DNA of 64,000 bases from Burkholderia cepacia (GCF_001718835.1 NZ_CP013443.1:3534001-3598000); one strand, 5' to 3'; shown: positions 1-8,763, numbered from the stretch's first letter. Numbers and translations are program-made. Notes: generated by a model from the sequence alone, not told the origin.

Positions 1-53
1 AGCGCGACGAGCGACAGCACGGACAGCAGCTTGAATGAAAGTGTCTTGATCAT
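1..53 (-). CDS. DUF799 (GNA1162-like) lipoprotein, N-terminal fragment
   Basis: Only the first 17 codons are inside the window. They read MIKTLSFKLLSVLSLVA, a basic start followed by a hydrophobic stretch typical of an exported protein. The start ATG lies 10 bases after the stop of the DUF4810 gene, so it is probably the third gene of that operon. CsgG-like, DUF4810 and DUF799 lipoproteins occur in this order in many beta-proteobacteria. The family assignment rests on that order, because the diagnostic part of the protein lies beyond the edge. Confidence 0.6.
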   Translation of the reverse strand, partial: MIKTLSFKLLSVLSLVA

Positions 54-63
54 GGCAGGTGCG

Positions 64-480
64 TCACTGTTTGGCGGTGTTCTGATCGGCCGGCTTCTGC
101 TCGGCCGTTTTCTGCTCGGCCGGCTTCTTCGCCGCCGGCTTGTGCTTCATCAGGAAGTCCATGAACGGCGACGATTCCGGAAACAGCTGCTTCTCCGCCT
201 GCAGTTCCTGTTCGGCCTGCTGTTCGCTGCCGACGCTCGCGTAGAGCATCCCGAGATGCGCATGGAAGCCGGGCGGCGGCTTGTTACCCTTCGCGCGAAT
301 CTCCTGCAGCGCCTTCTCGAGCGCGTCGATCTGCTGTTGCGGCGAGCTTTGCCCCTTGAAGTATTCGTACACCTGCGGCTGATAGCCGTTCCACTGATAG
401 AGCGGCGGCGTGGTCGGTGCCGCGCAGCCCGCGAGCAGCATGGCGGCTGCCGTCGCCGGCAGCCAGATTCCCCGTTTCAT
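64..480 (-). CDS. DUF4810 domain lipoprotein
   Basis: Predicted outer-membrane lipoprotein of 138 residues. The signal peptide ends in a lipobox, LAGC, with the acylated Cys at residue 19. A short tyrosine-rich segment follows (YQWNGYQPQVYEYFKGQ), then a helical region with alternating E, Q and A residues that resembles a TPR-like fold. The C-terminus is a degenerate Lys-Pro-Ala-Glu-Gln tandem repeat. It sits between a CsgG-like gene 48 bases upstream and a DUF799 gene 10 bases downstream. The trio is thought to form an envelope assembly, but no biochemical role can be read from the sequence. The family assignment is fairly secure. Confidence 0.8.
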   Translation of the reverse strand: MKRGIWLPATAAAMLLAGCAAPTTPPLYQWNGYQPQVYEYFKGQSSPQQQIDALEKALQEIRAKGNKPPPGFHAHLGMLYASVGSEQQAEQELQAEKQLFPESSPFMDFLMKHKPAAKKPAEQKTAEQKPADQNTAKQ

Positions 481-528
481 GGTCGTTTCTCTTCTGGTTG
501 ATGTGGTGAATCGGTGAAGCCGTGATGC

Positions 529-1206
529 TTACTTCGCCGGCTTCAGCGTGCCGGCGTCGACCTGGTCGACGAGATGGTTCACGGCCTCCTGGATCGCGAG
601 ATCCAGCACCTTGCCGTTGAGCGTCGAGTCATAACCGGCGGTGCCGCCGAAGCCGATCACCTCGCGGTTCGACAGGCTGAACTCGCCCGCGCCCTGGCTC
701 GATGCGACGACTTCCGACGTCGTCGTGTCGACGATGTTCAGGTTGACCTTCGCGTATGCGACCTGCGTCTTGCCGCGGCCGAGGATGCCGAACAGCTGGT
801 GATCGCCGACGTCCTTGCGGCCGAACTCGGTCACGTCGCCGGTCACGACGTAGTTCGCGCCCTTCACGGCCTGCGCCTTCTTCATGAAGCCGGCTTCCTG
901 CTTGATCTCGTCGAGATTCTCGCGATCGAGCACGTTGAAGCGGCGGCTCTGCTGCAGGCGCGTGACGAGGATCGTCTTCGCCTGCCCGCCGAGGCGGTCG
1001 ATGCCGTCCGAGAATATGCCGCGCATGTAGCTCGAGCGGTTGTCGAACTTGCCGACCGCGATCGCGACGGGCTTGCCCGCATACGGTTTCTGCGCGCTGC
1101 TCACGGCCGGCACGTCGAGCGTGCGCGACGATTCGGTCGCGCAGCCGGACAGCGCCGCAACGAGCGCCGCCGCCACGAGGACGGTGCGTCGACTCTGAAT
1201 GTTCAC
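529..1206 (-). CDS. CsgG/HfaB family lipoprotein
   Basis: Predicted outer-membrane or periplasmic lipoprotein of 225 residues, related to the curli secretion channel CsgG and the holdfast protein HfaB. I chose the GTG start at 1206 because a GGAG ribosome site precedes it by 7 bases and it directly begins a signal peptide ending in the lipobox LSGC. An in-frame extension to 1293 adds only Arg-rich residues that would hide the signal peptide. After the Cys come the CsgG-like core (AIAVGKFDNRSSYMRG) and a segment with ANYVVTGDVTEFG. It is the first gene of the operon with the DUF4810 and DUF799 genes. No curli genes are nearby, so curlin export should not be assumed. Confidence 0.8.
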   Translation of the reverse strand: MNIQSRRTVLVAAALVAALSGCATESSRTLDVPAVSSAQKPYAGKPVAIAVGKFDNRSSYMRGIFSDGIDRLGGQAKTILVTRLQQSRRFNVLDRENLDEIKQEAGFMKKAQAVKGANYVVTGDVTEFGRKDVGDHQLFGILGRGKTQVAYAKVNLNIVDTTTSEVVASSQGAGEFSLSNREVIGFGGTAGYDSTLNGKVLDLAIQEAVNHLVDQVDAGTLKPAK

Positions 1207-1706
1207 TGTTGGTCTCCTTGTGTGGAAAGATGGCCCGGAACGGGCACGCCGGCTCGCGAACGAGCCGGACTTCAACGCGGCGGCGACGCACACGCGCGCA
1301 CGCGCGCGCCGATGCGTCGCTCGACGCGACGGGCGTCACGCAACGCGGCAGGCGTCGCCTTGGGCGCTATGCGGGAAATGAATGCGGATGCGCGCGTGAC
1401 GGACGCGTCACGGCGAATGGCGGGCAGGCGGCGCAATCGTCACGATTCGCGCGCGGCGTGGTTACCCCGTTGTTCTGAATGCTGCGCTGTTGATCGCGCA
1501 TGATCGGCCCCGTATTTGGTTTTTTGGCGGATGGTACCAAACGCGTTGTCGAATACGCTCCATCGTGAATCGAAAGCCGTCGTTCGGAACCTTGCTGTTC
1601 GTTATATCGGCAGTCGGGTCGCATTCTGTAGGGGCCGTGCGGTCGCGGCGCGCACGGATCGAGCACCGGCGCGCATCCGACTGCACGCGCCGGCACGCAT
1701 CATCGG
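1207..1706. other. Intergenic stretch between gor and the lipoprotein operon
   Basis: Five hundred bases without a credible gene. The right half is less GC-rich than its surroundings and must hold the promoter of the minus-strand lipoprotein operon. A TTTGG...CCAAA inverted repeat around a GGTACC core lies near 1519-1546. The frames open here are Arg-rich and lack ribosome sites. No terminator with a U-tract was found after gor. Confidence 0.5.
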
Positions 1707-3062
1707 TCAGTCCGCCGCCTTCTGCCGCATCGTCACGAACTCCTCGGCCGCGGTCGGGTGAATGCCGATCGTGTCGTCGAACTGCGCCTTCGTCGCGCCC
1801 GCGCGGATCGCGATCGCAATGCCCTGGATGATCTCGCCCGCATCGCGGCCGACCATGTGCGCGCCGACCACGCGCTGGCTGTCGCGCGCGACCACGAGCT
1901 TCATCAGCGTGCGCTCGTCGCGGCCCGACAGCGTGTGGCGCAGTGCCTTGAACGACGTGCGGTAGATGTCGAGCGCGCCGTGCACGTCCCGCGCGCGCGC
2001 CTCGGTGAGACCGACCGTCGCGACCTCGGGCTGGCTGAACACAGCCGACGGCACCCATTCGTGATCGGTCGCGACACGCGCCCCGCCGAACAGCGTGCGG
2101 GCAAGCAACGCGCCGTCGCGCGTCGCCACCGGCGTGAGCTGCGGCCGCGACGTGACGTCGCCGATCGCATGGATCGACGGCACCGACGTCGCCGAATACG
2201 CATCGACGGCAATCGCGCCACGTGCGTCGAGCATCACGCCCGCCTGCTCGAGCCCGAGCCCTTCGACGTTCGGCACGCGGCCGGTCGCGTAGAGCACCGC
2301 GTCGTACGGCCCGTGGTGCGCGCCGCCGACGCACACCGCGAGCGTGCCGTCGTCCGCGCGCTCGATCGCGTCCACCTGCGCGCCGGTGTGGATCGTGACG
2401 CCCTGCTTCGTCATCTCGTCGGTGAGGAACCGGCGCACGTCATCGTCGAAGCCGCGCAGGATCTTCTCGCCGCGATAGAACAGGTCGACGTGGCTGCCGA
2501 AACCGTTGAAGATGCCCGCGAACTCGACCGCGATATAACCGCCGCCGACCACCGCGATACGCGCGGGCCGCGCGGCGAGCGACAACGCCTCGCGCGACGT
2601 GATCGCGTGCTCGATGCCGGGCCGCGCCGGCATCGACGGGCGCGAGCCGGTCGCGATCGCGATGTGGCGCGCGCGAATCGTGCGTTCGCCGATCGCGACC
2701 GTGTGCGCATCGACGAGCGTCGCGCGCCCCGCGTGCATCTCGACACCCGATTGCCGCAGCAGGTTGACGTAGATGTCGCTGAGCCGGTTGATCTCGCGAT
2801 CCTTCGCGGCGATCAGCGCAGGCCAGTCGAGCGTGCCGGCGCCGAAGGTCCAGCCGAAGCCCTTCGCGTCCTCGACTTCGTGCGGGTAATGCGATGCGTA
2901 GACGAGCAGCTTCTTCGGGATGCAGCCGCGCAGCACGCAGGTGCCGCCGATCTGCTCTTCTTCCGCTATGCCGACGCGGGCACCGTACGACGCGGACATG
3001 CGCGCAAGCCGCACGCCGCCCGAGCCGGCCCCGATGACGAACAGGTCGTAGTCGAAATCCAT
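1707..3062 (-). CDS. gor: Glutathione-disulfide reductase
   Basis: NADPH-dependent flavoprotein that reduces oxidised glutathione and keeps the cytoplasm reduced. At 451 residues it has the usual length. The FAD-binding GAGSGG motif is at residues 11-16. The redox-active disulfide motif, with Cys42 and Cys47, lies in GGTCVLRGCIPKK. A second Rossmann motif, GGGYIAVEFAG, binds NADPH. The dimer-interface domain ends in HPTAAEE, which carries the catalytic His-Glu pair. The CVLRGC version of the motif is typical of glutathione reductase within the pyridine nucleotide disulfide reductase family. It is a single gene on the minus strand. Confidence 0.95.
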   Translation of the reverse strand: MDFDYDLFVIGAGSGGVRLARMSASYGARVGIAEEEQIGGTCVLRGCIPKKLLVYASHYPHEVEDAKGFGWTFGAGTLDWPALIAAKDREINRLSDIYVNLLRQSGVEMHAGRATLVDAHTVAIGERTIRARHIAIATGSRPSMPARPGIEHAITSREALSLAARPARIAVVGGGYIAVEFAGIFNGFGSHVDLFYRGEKILRGFDDDVRRFLTDEMTKQGVTIHTGAQVDAIERADDGTLAVCVGGAHHGPYDAVLYATGRVPNVEGLGLEQAGVMLDARGAIAVDAYSATSVPSIHAIGDVTSRPQLTPVATRDGALLARTLFGGARVATDHEWVPSAVFSQPEVATVGLTEARARDVHGALDIYRTSFKALRHTLSGRDERTLMKLVVARDSQRVVGAHMVGRDAGEIIQGIAIAIRAGATKAQFDDTIGIHPTAAEEFVTMRQKAAD

Positions 3063-3139
3063 CGCATTGCCTCATCGCAGTTCGGATGAAGGCACGATAG
3101 CAAGATTCCGGTTTTCCTGCGGCGCGCGGCGCCCGCGTA

Positions 3140-3173
3140 TAAAAAAACGGCGAGAGACGTTGCCTCTCGCCGG
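3140..3173 (-). terminator. Intrinsic terminator after the small protein at 3297
   Basis: On the minus strand a stem of CCGGCGAGAG pairing with CTCTCGCCG is followed directly by seven T residues. It lies about 120 bases downstream of the small acidic protein gene and ends that transcript before gor. Confidence 0.75.
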
Positions 3174-3296
3174 TCAAACCGGCTGCCGGGTGTGCCATGC
3201 GTCACCGATCGACCGCATGCCCGACCTGCCGGCTGCGCGACGCCGGCTCGCCCGTCCGCGCGGCTTGCGCCGGCGCGGCCGAGCCGGCCGCCATGC

Positions 3297-3524
3297 TCAT
3301 GCCTGCGACGTGTCGCTGCCGTCCGTCGCCTGCGTGTCGTCCGCTGCCTGCTGCGGCTGCTCTTCCTTCTTCTCGAGCAGGCCTTCGATCGCTTCCGCGC
3401 CCTTGAAGCCGGCGACGGCGGCGGCCGCCTTGGTCAGCAGGCCCGCATCCGGATCCAGCTTTTCCGCGCCTTCGACGGCTGCGACGGCGCCAGCGATTTC
3501 ACCCACGGTGTTCAGGATACCCAT
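3297..3524 (-). CDS. Small acidic hypothetical protein
   Basis: Unrecognised protein of about 75 residues. The start is placed at the second of two in-frame ATGs (MGILNTVGEIAG) because AAGGGG lies 6 bases before it; starting at the first would add two residues. The N-terminal two thirds is Ala/Gly-rich and could form amphipathic helices (GEIAGAVAAVEGAEKL and KAAAAVAGFKGAEAIEGLL). The tail is Glu, Gln and Asp rich and probably disordered. There is no signal peptide, no cysteine and no membrane segment. It has its own ribosome site and terminator, which supports a real gene. No function can be assigned. Confidence 0.65.
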   Translation of the reverse strand: MGILNTVGEIAGAVAAVEGAEKLDPDAGLLTKAAAAVAGFKGAEAIEGLLEKKEEQPQQAADDTQATDGSDTSQA

Positions 3525-3741
3525 CGTCATCCCCTTTCAAGAAAATCGTGAGCGCATCGTCCCACGAAAAAAACCGGCGAATCGCGATTGTCATCACCGG
3601 ATACACAATTTACCGAGCGCGCCGGCAGGCGGCGAGCGATGCACGCAGCGTAGCGGAAAGCCTTCGCGCGCACTGTAAAAGACTGTTCCGGAATGCCGAC
3701 GAACGGCTTACGGATCGTGCGCCGGGCGCTTCGTGCGGACG

Positions 3742-3773
3742 AAAAAAAAGAGACCCCCGCAGGGATCTCTCTT
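3742..3773 (-). terminator. Intrinsic terminator of the porin gene
   Basis: On the minus strand AGAGATCCC pairs with GGGGTCTCT across a short GC loop, followed by eight T residues. It lies about 40 bases after the porin stop codon. Confidence 0.85.
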
Positions 3774-3811
3774 CGTCGCGAGCCGGACGCCGGTCCGGCG
3801 CAGGCGATTCG

Positions 3812-4933
3812 TCAGAAGATATTGCGCAGGCCGATCGCGATGCCGGTCTGGTTGCTGCGGCCCGGCAGCTCGACGTTCGCCGCGCCGTTCGTCTTGTTGA
3901 AGTCGACGGTGCCGTAGACTTCCGTGCGCTTGCTGAGCGCGTACTCGGCAATGCCGACGATCGCGTAGCGGTTGCCGCTCGCGAGCGTGCCGTTCGTGGT
4001 CATCGCATTGCGCATGTGGTCGTAGTAGAACGCGCCCGTCAGCGTCAGCGGTGCGCTCACCTGCCAGCTCACGCCTGCGAACGGACCGTCGTCGATCCGG
4101 CCGGTGCCCTTCGCGACCGGAATCGACTGCTGGGCGAGCAGGCTGTCGACGAAACCCGTGTCGTCCTTCGAGCGCAGGTAGCCCGCGTAGATCTTCGCCT
4201 TGCTGAACGCATACACGACGTTCGCGTGGTAGATCGTCTGCTTGCGCGCCGAGTTGTCGCTGTTCTGCTGCGCACCGGCCGCGATGCTGAGCGGGCCCAT
4301 CACGTACGACAGCGACACGCCCCACGCATTGCCCTTGCCGAGCGAACCCGGAATCTGGCCCGAGAAGCCGCCGGCGCCGGTCGATTCGTAGTTGGTGCCG
4401 GTCGAGTACATCGCCTTCGCGGTCAGGCCTTCGAACTTGCCCGTGTACTTGATCTGGTTGTCCGCATACAAGCCGCCGCCGAGTGCGACCGGCAGCCACG
4501 CGTTTTCGAGGTAGTTGCCGACCGTCAGCGGATCGTAGGTGTCCGACAGCAGGTCGAACAGCGGGGTCTTCTGGCGGCCGAGGGTCACCGTGCCGTACGG
4601 GCTCTGCAGGCCGACGTACGCCGCGCGGTTGAACAGGCGGCCGCTGTCGGCGAATGCGCCGTTCTGCAGGTTCACGCCGCTTTCGAGGTTGAACACGGCC
4701 TTCAGGCCGCCGCCGAGATCTTCCGTGCCGTAGATGCCGAAGCGGCTGTTCGTGATCGCGCCGTTGGTCATCGACAGCAGGCCGTCGTTCTTGGCGTTGG
4801 CGTTGGTGAGATAGCGGATGCTGGCGTCGGCGACGCCCCAGAGCGTGACCGAGCTTTGTGCGGCCGCGTACTGGCTGGCAAATGCGAGCGCGGCGCCCCC
4901 TGCGATGGCTGCGAGTCGGGTGGTCTGCTTCAT
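3812..4933 (-). CDS. Gram-negative general porin
   Basis: Outer-membrane beta-barrel porin of 373 residues of the trimeric OmpC-like type common in Burkholderia. The start at 4933 gives a clear signal peptide (MKQTTRLAAIAGGAALAF... ending AAAQ). The mature protein opens with SSVTLWGVADASIRY, the usual first strand of this family, and ends in Phe (GLRNIF), the C-terminal aromatic residue needed for barrel insertion. Alternating strand patterns such as LKAVFNLESGVNL and YGTVTLGRQKTPLFDLL run throughout. A TATGAT element about 100 bases upstream could be its -10 box, but no good -35 pairs with it. Substrate preference cannot be told from sequence. Confidence 0.93.
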   Translation of the reverse strand: MKQTTRLAAIAGGAALAFASQYAAAQSSVTLWGVADASIRYLTNANAKNDGLLSMTNGAITNSRFGIYGTEDLGGGLKAVFNLESGVNLQNGAFADSGRLFNRAAYVGLQSPYGTVTLGRQKTPLFDLLSDTYDPLTVGNYLENAWLPVALGGGLYADNQIKYTGKFEGLTAKAMYSTGTNYESTGAGGFSGQIPGSLGKGNAWGVSLSYVMGPLSIAAGAQQNSDNSARKQTIYHANVVYAFSKAKIYAGYLRSKDDTGFVDSLLAQQSIPVAKGTGRIDDGPFAGVSWQVSAPLTLTGAFYYDHMRNAMTTNGTLASGNRYAIVGIAEYALSKRTEVYGTVDFNKTNGAANVELPGRSNQTGIAIGLRNIF

Positions 4934-5373
4934 GAGCTTTCCTGTTTGTAGGTGTCTCCGTTCATGGCCGGCCGCGTGCGCAGCCGGGTGGCGATCGCTC
5001 GCGTTCTTGGCGCGCGCGACGTGGCGAGAATCATAAGATGAGTCCGAATCGCGAAAGAAATTGAAATGCGCGGTAACGGTTCGATTGTCGTCAGCGCACA
5101 ACGCCCCGGCGCGCGGGGCTTGCGCGACCGACGCCGGATGACGGCCGGTTTGGGCCGCCAGGCGGGCGATTCGACAGGAATCCGTCACGATTCGGGCGGG
5201 CGGCGGGGGATCGGCGGAAGTGGTTGGATATGTGATTGATGCGGCGCAGCAGACAGGCCGCGAGACGGTGAGCGAGACGGCAAGCCAATGACGCAGCGAC
5301 GTGACGGGCGCGGACCGGTTCCACTCCGGCACCGGATGCCGCGCCGCAGCACGGCCCCACCCGCGCGGCGCCG
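4934..5373. other. Upstream region of the porin gene
   Basis: About 440 bases with no convincing gene. The part next to the porin (5020-5100) is AT-richer and holds a minus-strand TATGAT at 5030-5035, a possible -10 element. The rest is GC-rich and falls between the porin promoter and the end of the YoaK-like gene. Confidence 0.45.
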
Positions 5374-6069
5374 TCAGCCGGCCGCGCCGGCGCCCGCGTC
5401 GGCGCGCCGCCAGGCGCGCCGCAGGATCTCCGCGAACGCGCCGACGAGCAGCAGCACGGCGCCCCACAGCGCGACCTCCGGCACGAGCCGCGTGACGAGG
5501 CCGCCGATCACCGCGCCGGCCAGGAAGCAGAAGCTGATCGTCGCGAGCAGCGCCGAGTCGTGCAGCGCGCCCGCGTCGTAGCGCGGGATCAGCCCGACGA
5601 ACAGCTTCTGCGCGGCGCGGCGCAGGTTGCCGGTCGTCATCACCGACGTGTACGACAGTTCCTCGAGATGGGTGAACGACAGTGTCTGCAGCGTCGCGAC
5701 GAACGAAATGCCCGGGATCAGCCATGCGCTCGACGCGCCGACGAGCCCGCTCGCGGCGACGCCGAGAAAGGCGATCTCGACGAGCAGGCTCGCGAACGCG
5801 GTATGTCGCATCCAGCCGCGCTGCGCGGCGAGGCCGAGCAGGTGCGCGACGAACACCGCGATCACGAAGCCGCCGAGCGGCGGCACGTGGTGCAGCGCGG
5901 CCGCCCATTCGCCGGCCGATACGTTGATGCCGAGCAGCGCGACGTTGCCGGTCATCGTGTTCGCGAACACGTGGCCGTGGCCCACGTACGTGTACGCATC
6001 GAGGTAGCCGCCGGACAGCGTCAGCAACGCGGCGACAGTGAGATTGCGGCTGGCGCCGTCGAGATCCAT
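5374..6069 (-). CDS. YoaK family (DUF1275) membrane protein
   Basis: Inner-membrane protein of 231 residues with about six hydrophobic segments. The family signature is clear near the N-terminus: LLTLSGGYLDAYTYVGHGHVFAN, followed by TMTGNVALLG. Members are of unknown biochemical function. I chose the ATG at 6069, which begins MDLDGASRNLTVAALL; a TTG start at 6105 would add 12 polar residues and has no better ribosome site. The gene begins 32 bases after the yjdM-like gene and is co-directional, so the two may be cotranscribed. Confidence 0.85.
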   Translation of the reverse strand: MDLDGASRNLTVAALLTLSGGYLDAYTYVGHGHVFANTMTGNVALLGINVSAGEWAAALHHVPPLGGFVIAVFVAHLLGLAAQRGWMRHTAFASLLVEIAFLGVAASGLVGASSAWLIPGISFVATLQTLSFTHLEELSYTSVMTTGNLRRAAQKLFVGLIPRYDAGALHDSALLATISFCFLAGAVIGGLVTRLVPEVALWGAVLLLVGAFAEILRRAWRRADAGAGAAG

Positions 6070-6101
6070 CGATCGTCCAGTTGCGTCGCGCGCGGGGAGG
6101 C

Positions 6102-6443
6102 TCAATTCTTCTTCAGATAGCAGGCCTTGAGCATCACGCTCATCCCGTCGACCTTGCAGTCGACCTCGTGATCGCCGTCGACGAGGCGGATGCTCTTCAC
6201 CTTCGTGCCCATCTTCAGCGTGACCGACGAGCCCTTCAGCTTCAGGTCCTTGATCAGCACGACCGAATCGCCGTCGGCCAGCACGTTGCCGTTCGCGTCA
6301 CGAACGACGCGCGCCGCGTCGTCATCGGCCGCCGCCGGTGCGGCGCTCGACCACTCGTGGCCGCAGTCGGGGCAAATGAAGAGCTCGCCGTCGGGGTAGG
6401 TGTTTTCCATCGCGCATTGCGGACAGGCGGGAATCGTCGACAT
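6102..6443 (-). CDS. yjdM: Zinc-ribbon YjdM (PhnA) family protein
   Basis: Protein of 113 residues with an N-terminal zinc ribbon of two CxxC pairs (CPQC at residues 8-11 and CPDC at 24-27) and a C-terminal SH3-like domain (DGDSVVLIKDLKLKGSSVTLKMGTKVKSIRL). It was once called PhnA because of its position near phosphonate genes in E. coli, but it is not phosphonoacetate hydrolase and its role is unsettled. Family membership is clear from full-length similarity to the known pattern. It is followed after 32 bases by the YoaK-like gene on the same strand. Confidence 0.88.
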   Translation of the reverse strand: MSTIPACPQCAMENTYPDGELFICPDCGHEWSSAAPAAADDDAARVVRDANGNVLADGDSVVLIKDLKLKGSSVTLKMGTKVKSIRLVDGDHEVDCKVDGMSVMLKACYLKKN

Positions 6444-6564
6444 GATGCTGGGTCCTGCTGATTGAAAGCCGGCAGTATACCGGCCCGCTGCGCGGCGCCG
6501 CCCTGCCGTATCTCAAAGCACAACCGAATCACGCCCGCGTGCGCGGCGGCCGCGCACGCGGCGC

Positions 6565-7092
6565 TCACTGCCCGATGCCCGTGAGCCCGATCAGCGCGCC
6601 GCCGGCGAGCAGCCACAGCGGATGGATGCGCGTGCGCCACGCGAGCACCGCGCACGCGGCGGTGATGCCCCACTGGATCGCCGTGCGGTTCGACGCCTCG
6701 GAGATCAGCACCGCGCTCGCCGCGACGAGCCCGGCCGTGACGGGCATCATCCCCTGCTGCACGTAGCGGCGCCACGGCCGGTCGCGAAAGCGCTCCCACG
6801 CATGCAGCGCGAGCACGGTGACGATCGACGACGGCCCGAACTTCGCGACCGACGCGACCAGCAGCCCGCTCCAGCCGGCCACGTGCCAGCCGACCAGCGA
6901 CACGATCATCATGTTCGGCCCGGGCGCCGCCTGGGCCAGCGCGAACAGCGCGGTGAACTCGTGCGCGCTCATCCAGTGATGGACGTCGACGACCTGCCGC
7001 TGCATCTCCGGCAGGATCGTGTTGCCGCCGCCGAATGCGAGCAGCGACAACTGGCTGAAGATCGTCGCGATGGCGATCAGCGTGTCGTTCAT
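6565..7092 (-). CDS. Chromate transporter subunit, C-terminal-type half
   Basis: Inner-membrane protein of 175 residues, one half of a split (short-chain) CHR family transporter. The start of the domain reads FSQLSLLAFGGGNTILPEMQRQVVD, and the motif QAAPGPNMM corresponds to the conserved PGP region. It has about five hydrophobic segments. Its ATG overlaps the stop of the partner gene by four bases (ATGA), so the two halves are translationally coupled and probably work as a heterodimer. Chromate efflux is the characterised role of the family; the true substrate here may be another oxyanion. Confidence 0.88.
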   Translation of the reverse strand: MNDTLIAIATIFSQLSLLAFGGGNTILPEMQRQVVDVHHWMSAHEFTALFALAQAAPGPNMMIVSLVGWHVAGWSGLLVASVAKFGPSSIVTVLALHAWERFRDRPWRRYVQQGMMPVTAGLVAASAVLISEASNRTAIQWGITAACAVLAWRTRIHPLWLLAGGALIGLTGIGQ

Positions 7093-7772
7093 CGCGCGCC
7101 TCCGTCATGCGGGCCGCGCTGCTGCGCGTCGTGCGGCGCGACGGCGTCGGCCGCCCCCGGCGGCGCGCCGGGGGCACCGTGCGCGGCCCCTGGCGGCGCG
7201 ACCGGTGCCGCACCGCGCCGCGCGGCGAGCCACACGCTGAGCGGCGTCAGCACGAGCATCGCGGTCAAGAGCGGGATGCGCAGCACCGCGATCGCGACGA
7301 ACGCGAGCGCCGCGATGCCGGCCGCCGCGCGCGCGTGCCGCAGCGGCTTCGCGACCTTCACGGCCATCGCGACGAGCAGCCCGGCCGCGGCGGCCGACAA
7401 CCCGGCGAACAGGTGCCGGACGGCCGGCTCGTTCGCGGTTTTCGCATACAGCACGCCGAGCGCGACGACGACGAGCGTCGGGCCCGCGATCAGCCCGAGA
7501 ATGGCAGCGAACGCGCCGGCCACGCCGCGAAAGCGCATGCCGACGGCCACCGACAGGTTGATCACGTTGCCGCCCGGCAGGAACTGGCACAACCCAAGCA
7601 GATCGGTGAATTCGTCGGCGGAAAGCCACTGGCGCTCGTCGACGATGGTGCGCCGCGCGAACGGCAGCGCGCCGCCGAACGACATGAGGCCAAGCGACAG
7701 GAAGCCGGTGAACAGTTCGGCGAGGCCGACGTCGCGCGGCGCGCCGGCGGGCAGCGGGGAAACGGATTGCAT
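7089..7772 (-). CDS. Chromate transporter subunit, N-terminal-type half
   Basis: Inner-membrane protein of 227 residues and partner of the downstream half. It carries the same domain in one copy: GFLSLGLMSFGGALPFARRTIVDERQWL and the LPGGNVINLSVAVG region, followed by hydrophobic segments. An Ala/Pro/Gly-rich cytoplasmic tail of about 40 residues ends the protein and has no counterpart in its partner. The start at 7772 is the first Met before the conserved region. The gene diverges from a LysR regulator across 96 bases that include a perfect palindrome, so that regulator probably controls the pair. Confidence 0.88.
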   Translation of the reverse strand: MQSVSPLPAGAPRDVGLAELFTGFLSLGLMSFGGALPFARRTIVDERQWLSADEFTDLLGLCQFLPGGNVINLSVAVGMRFRGVAGAFAAILGLIAGPTLVVVALGVLYAKTANEPAVRHLFAGLSAAAAGLLVAMAVKVAKPLRHARAAAGIAALAFVAIAVLRIPLLTAMLVLTPLSVWLAARRGAAPVAPPGAAHGAPGAPPGAADAVAPHDAQQRGPHDGGAR

Positions 7773-7846
7773 GGGAATCCTCGATAAACGACAGGTCGAG
7801 ATTACCGCCGCGCGGCCCGCCCGCAAAACGATTTTATCGGCGCGCC

Positions 7847-7867
7847 CTTGTGATCTAGAATCACAAG
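7847..7867. promoter_or_regulatory. Palindromic operator next to the LysR gene
   Basis: CTTGTGAT, a 5-base spacer CTAGA, then ATCACAAG: a perfect 8-base inverted repeat ending one base before the LysR start codon. It contains the T-N11-A arrangement typical of LysR-type sites. The likely functions are autoregulation of the LysR gene and control of the divergent chromate transporter genes. Confidence 0.65.
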
Positions 7868-7868
7868 C

Positions 7869-8753
7869 ATGGCACGCGATCTCCCGCCCTTTTCCGCGCT
7901 TCGGGCCTTTGAAGCCGCGGCACGACATGAAAGCTTCAGCGCCGCCGGCGACGAGCTGCATGTGACTCACGGTGCCATCAGCCGCCAGATCGCCGGGTTC
8001 GAGGCATGGCTCGGCAAGCCGGTGTTCCACCGCTACGGCAAGCGCGTGAAGCTCACCGACGAAGGCCGCCGCTACCTGGACACCGTGCGCGCGGCGTTCG
8101 ACAGCATCGCGCACGCGACCGAGCAGCTGCGCAATACCGGCGCGGCGCGCGTGCTGCGCATCAACGCACTGCCGACCTTCGCGATGAAATGGCTGCTGCC
8201 GCGCCTGTCGCGGTTCCAGCGCGACGTGCCGAACGTCGAGCTGAAGCTGTCGACGTCGAACGCGCCGCTCGACGCGCTCGACGGTTTCGACGTCGCGATC
8301 CGCCGCGGCCCCGGCCACTGGCCGAACTGCACGAGCGGCCACTTCCTCGACGAAAGCGTGATTCCGGTCTGCAGCCCCGCGCTGCTCAAACGCGCGCCGA
8401 TCGCGCGCGCGGACGATCTCGCGCGCCACGTGCTGCTGCATTCGGATACGCGGCCGGAAGGCTGGCGCGACTGGTTCGCGGCGGCCGGAGTGGCGATGAA
8501 GGGGCGCAAGCGGCAGTCGTTCGATCACTTCTACCTGGCGCTGCAGGCGGCCGTCGACGGGCTCGGCGTCGCGCTCGGCCCGTTGCCGCTGATCGACGAC
8601 GAGCTCGCGAGCGGCCGGCTCGTGATGCCGCTGGCGGGGCCGCGCATCGCGACGCGCAGCTACTGGTGGATCACGCCGCACGCGCCGGCCGACGATCCGC
8701 TCGTCGCGCAGTTCTGCGCGTGGCTGCAGGCGCAGTCGAATACCGGCGCGTGA
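7869..8753 (+). CDS. LysR-type transcriptional regulator, GcvA-like
   Basis: DNA-binding regulator of 294 residues. The N-terminal winged helix-turn-helix reads LRAFEAAARHESFSAAGDELHVTHGAISRQIAGFEAWLGKPVF, in the form typical of the GcvA subgroup. The C-terminal two thirds is a periplasmic-binding-protein-like effector domain (RVLRINALPTFAMKWLLPRLSRFQ onward). A perfect palindrome directly precedes the start codon. Divergence from the chromate transporter genes suggests these are its target. The effector is unknown. The gene ends convergently with the uracil permease gene. Confidence 0.92.
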   Translation: MARDLPPFSALRAFEAAARHESFSAAGDELHVTHGAISRQIAGFEAWLGKPVFHRYGKRVKLTDEGRRYLDTVRAAFDSIAHATEQLRNTGAARVLRINALPTFAMKWLLPRLSRFQRDVPNVELKLSTSNAPLDALDGFDVAIRRGPGHWPNCTSGHFLDESVIPVCSPALLKRAPIARADDLARHVLLHSDTRPEGWRDWFAAAGVAMKGRKRQSFDHFYLALQAAVDGLGVALGPLPLIDDELASGRLVMPLAGPRIATRSYWWITPHAPADDPLVAQFCAWLQAQSNTGA

Positions 8754-8763
8754 GGCCGCGCCG

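Noticed and set aside
1207..1293. N-terminal extension of the CsgG-like protein
   Set aside because: The added residues are Arg-rich and bury the signal peptide; the GTG at 1206 has a better ribosome site and places the lipobox correctly.
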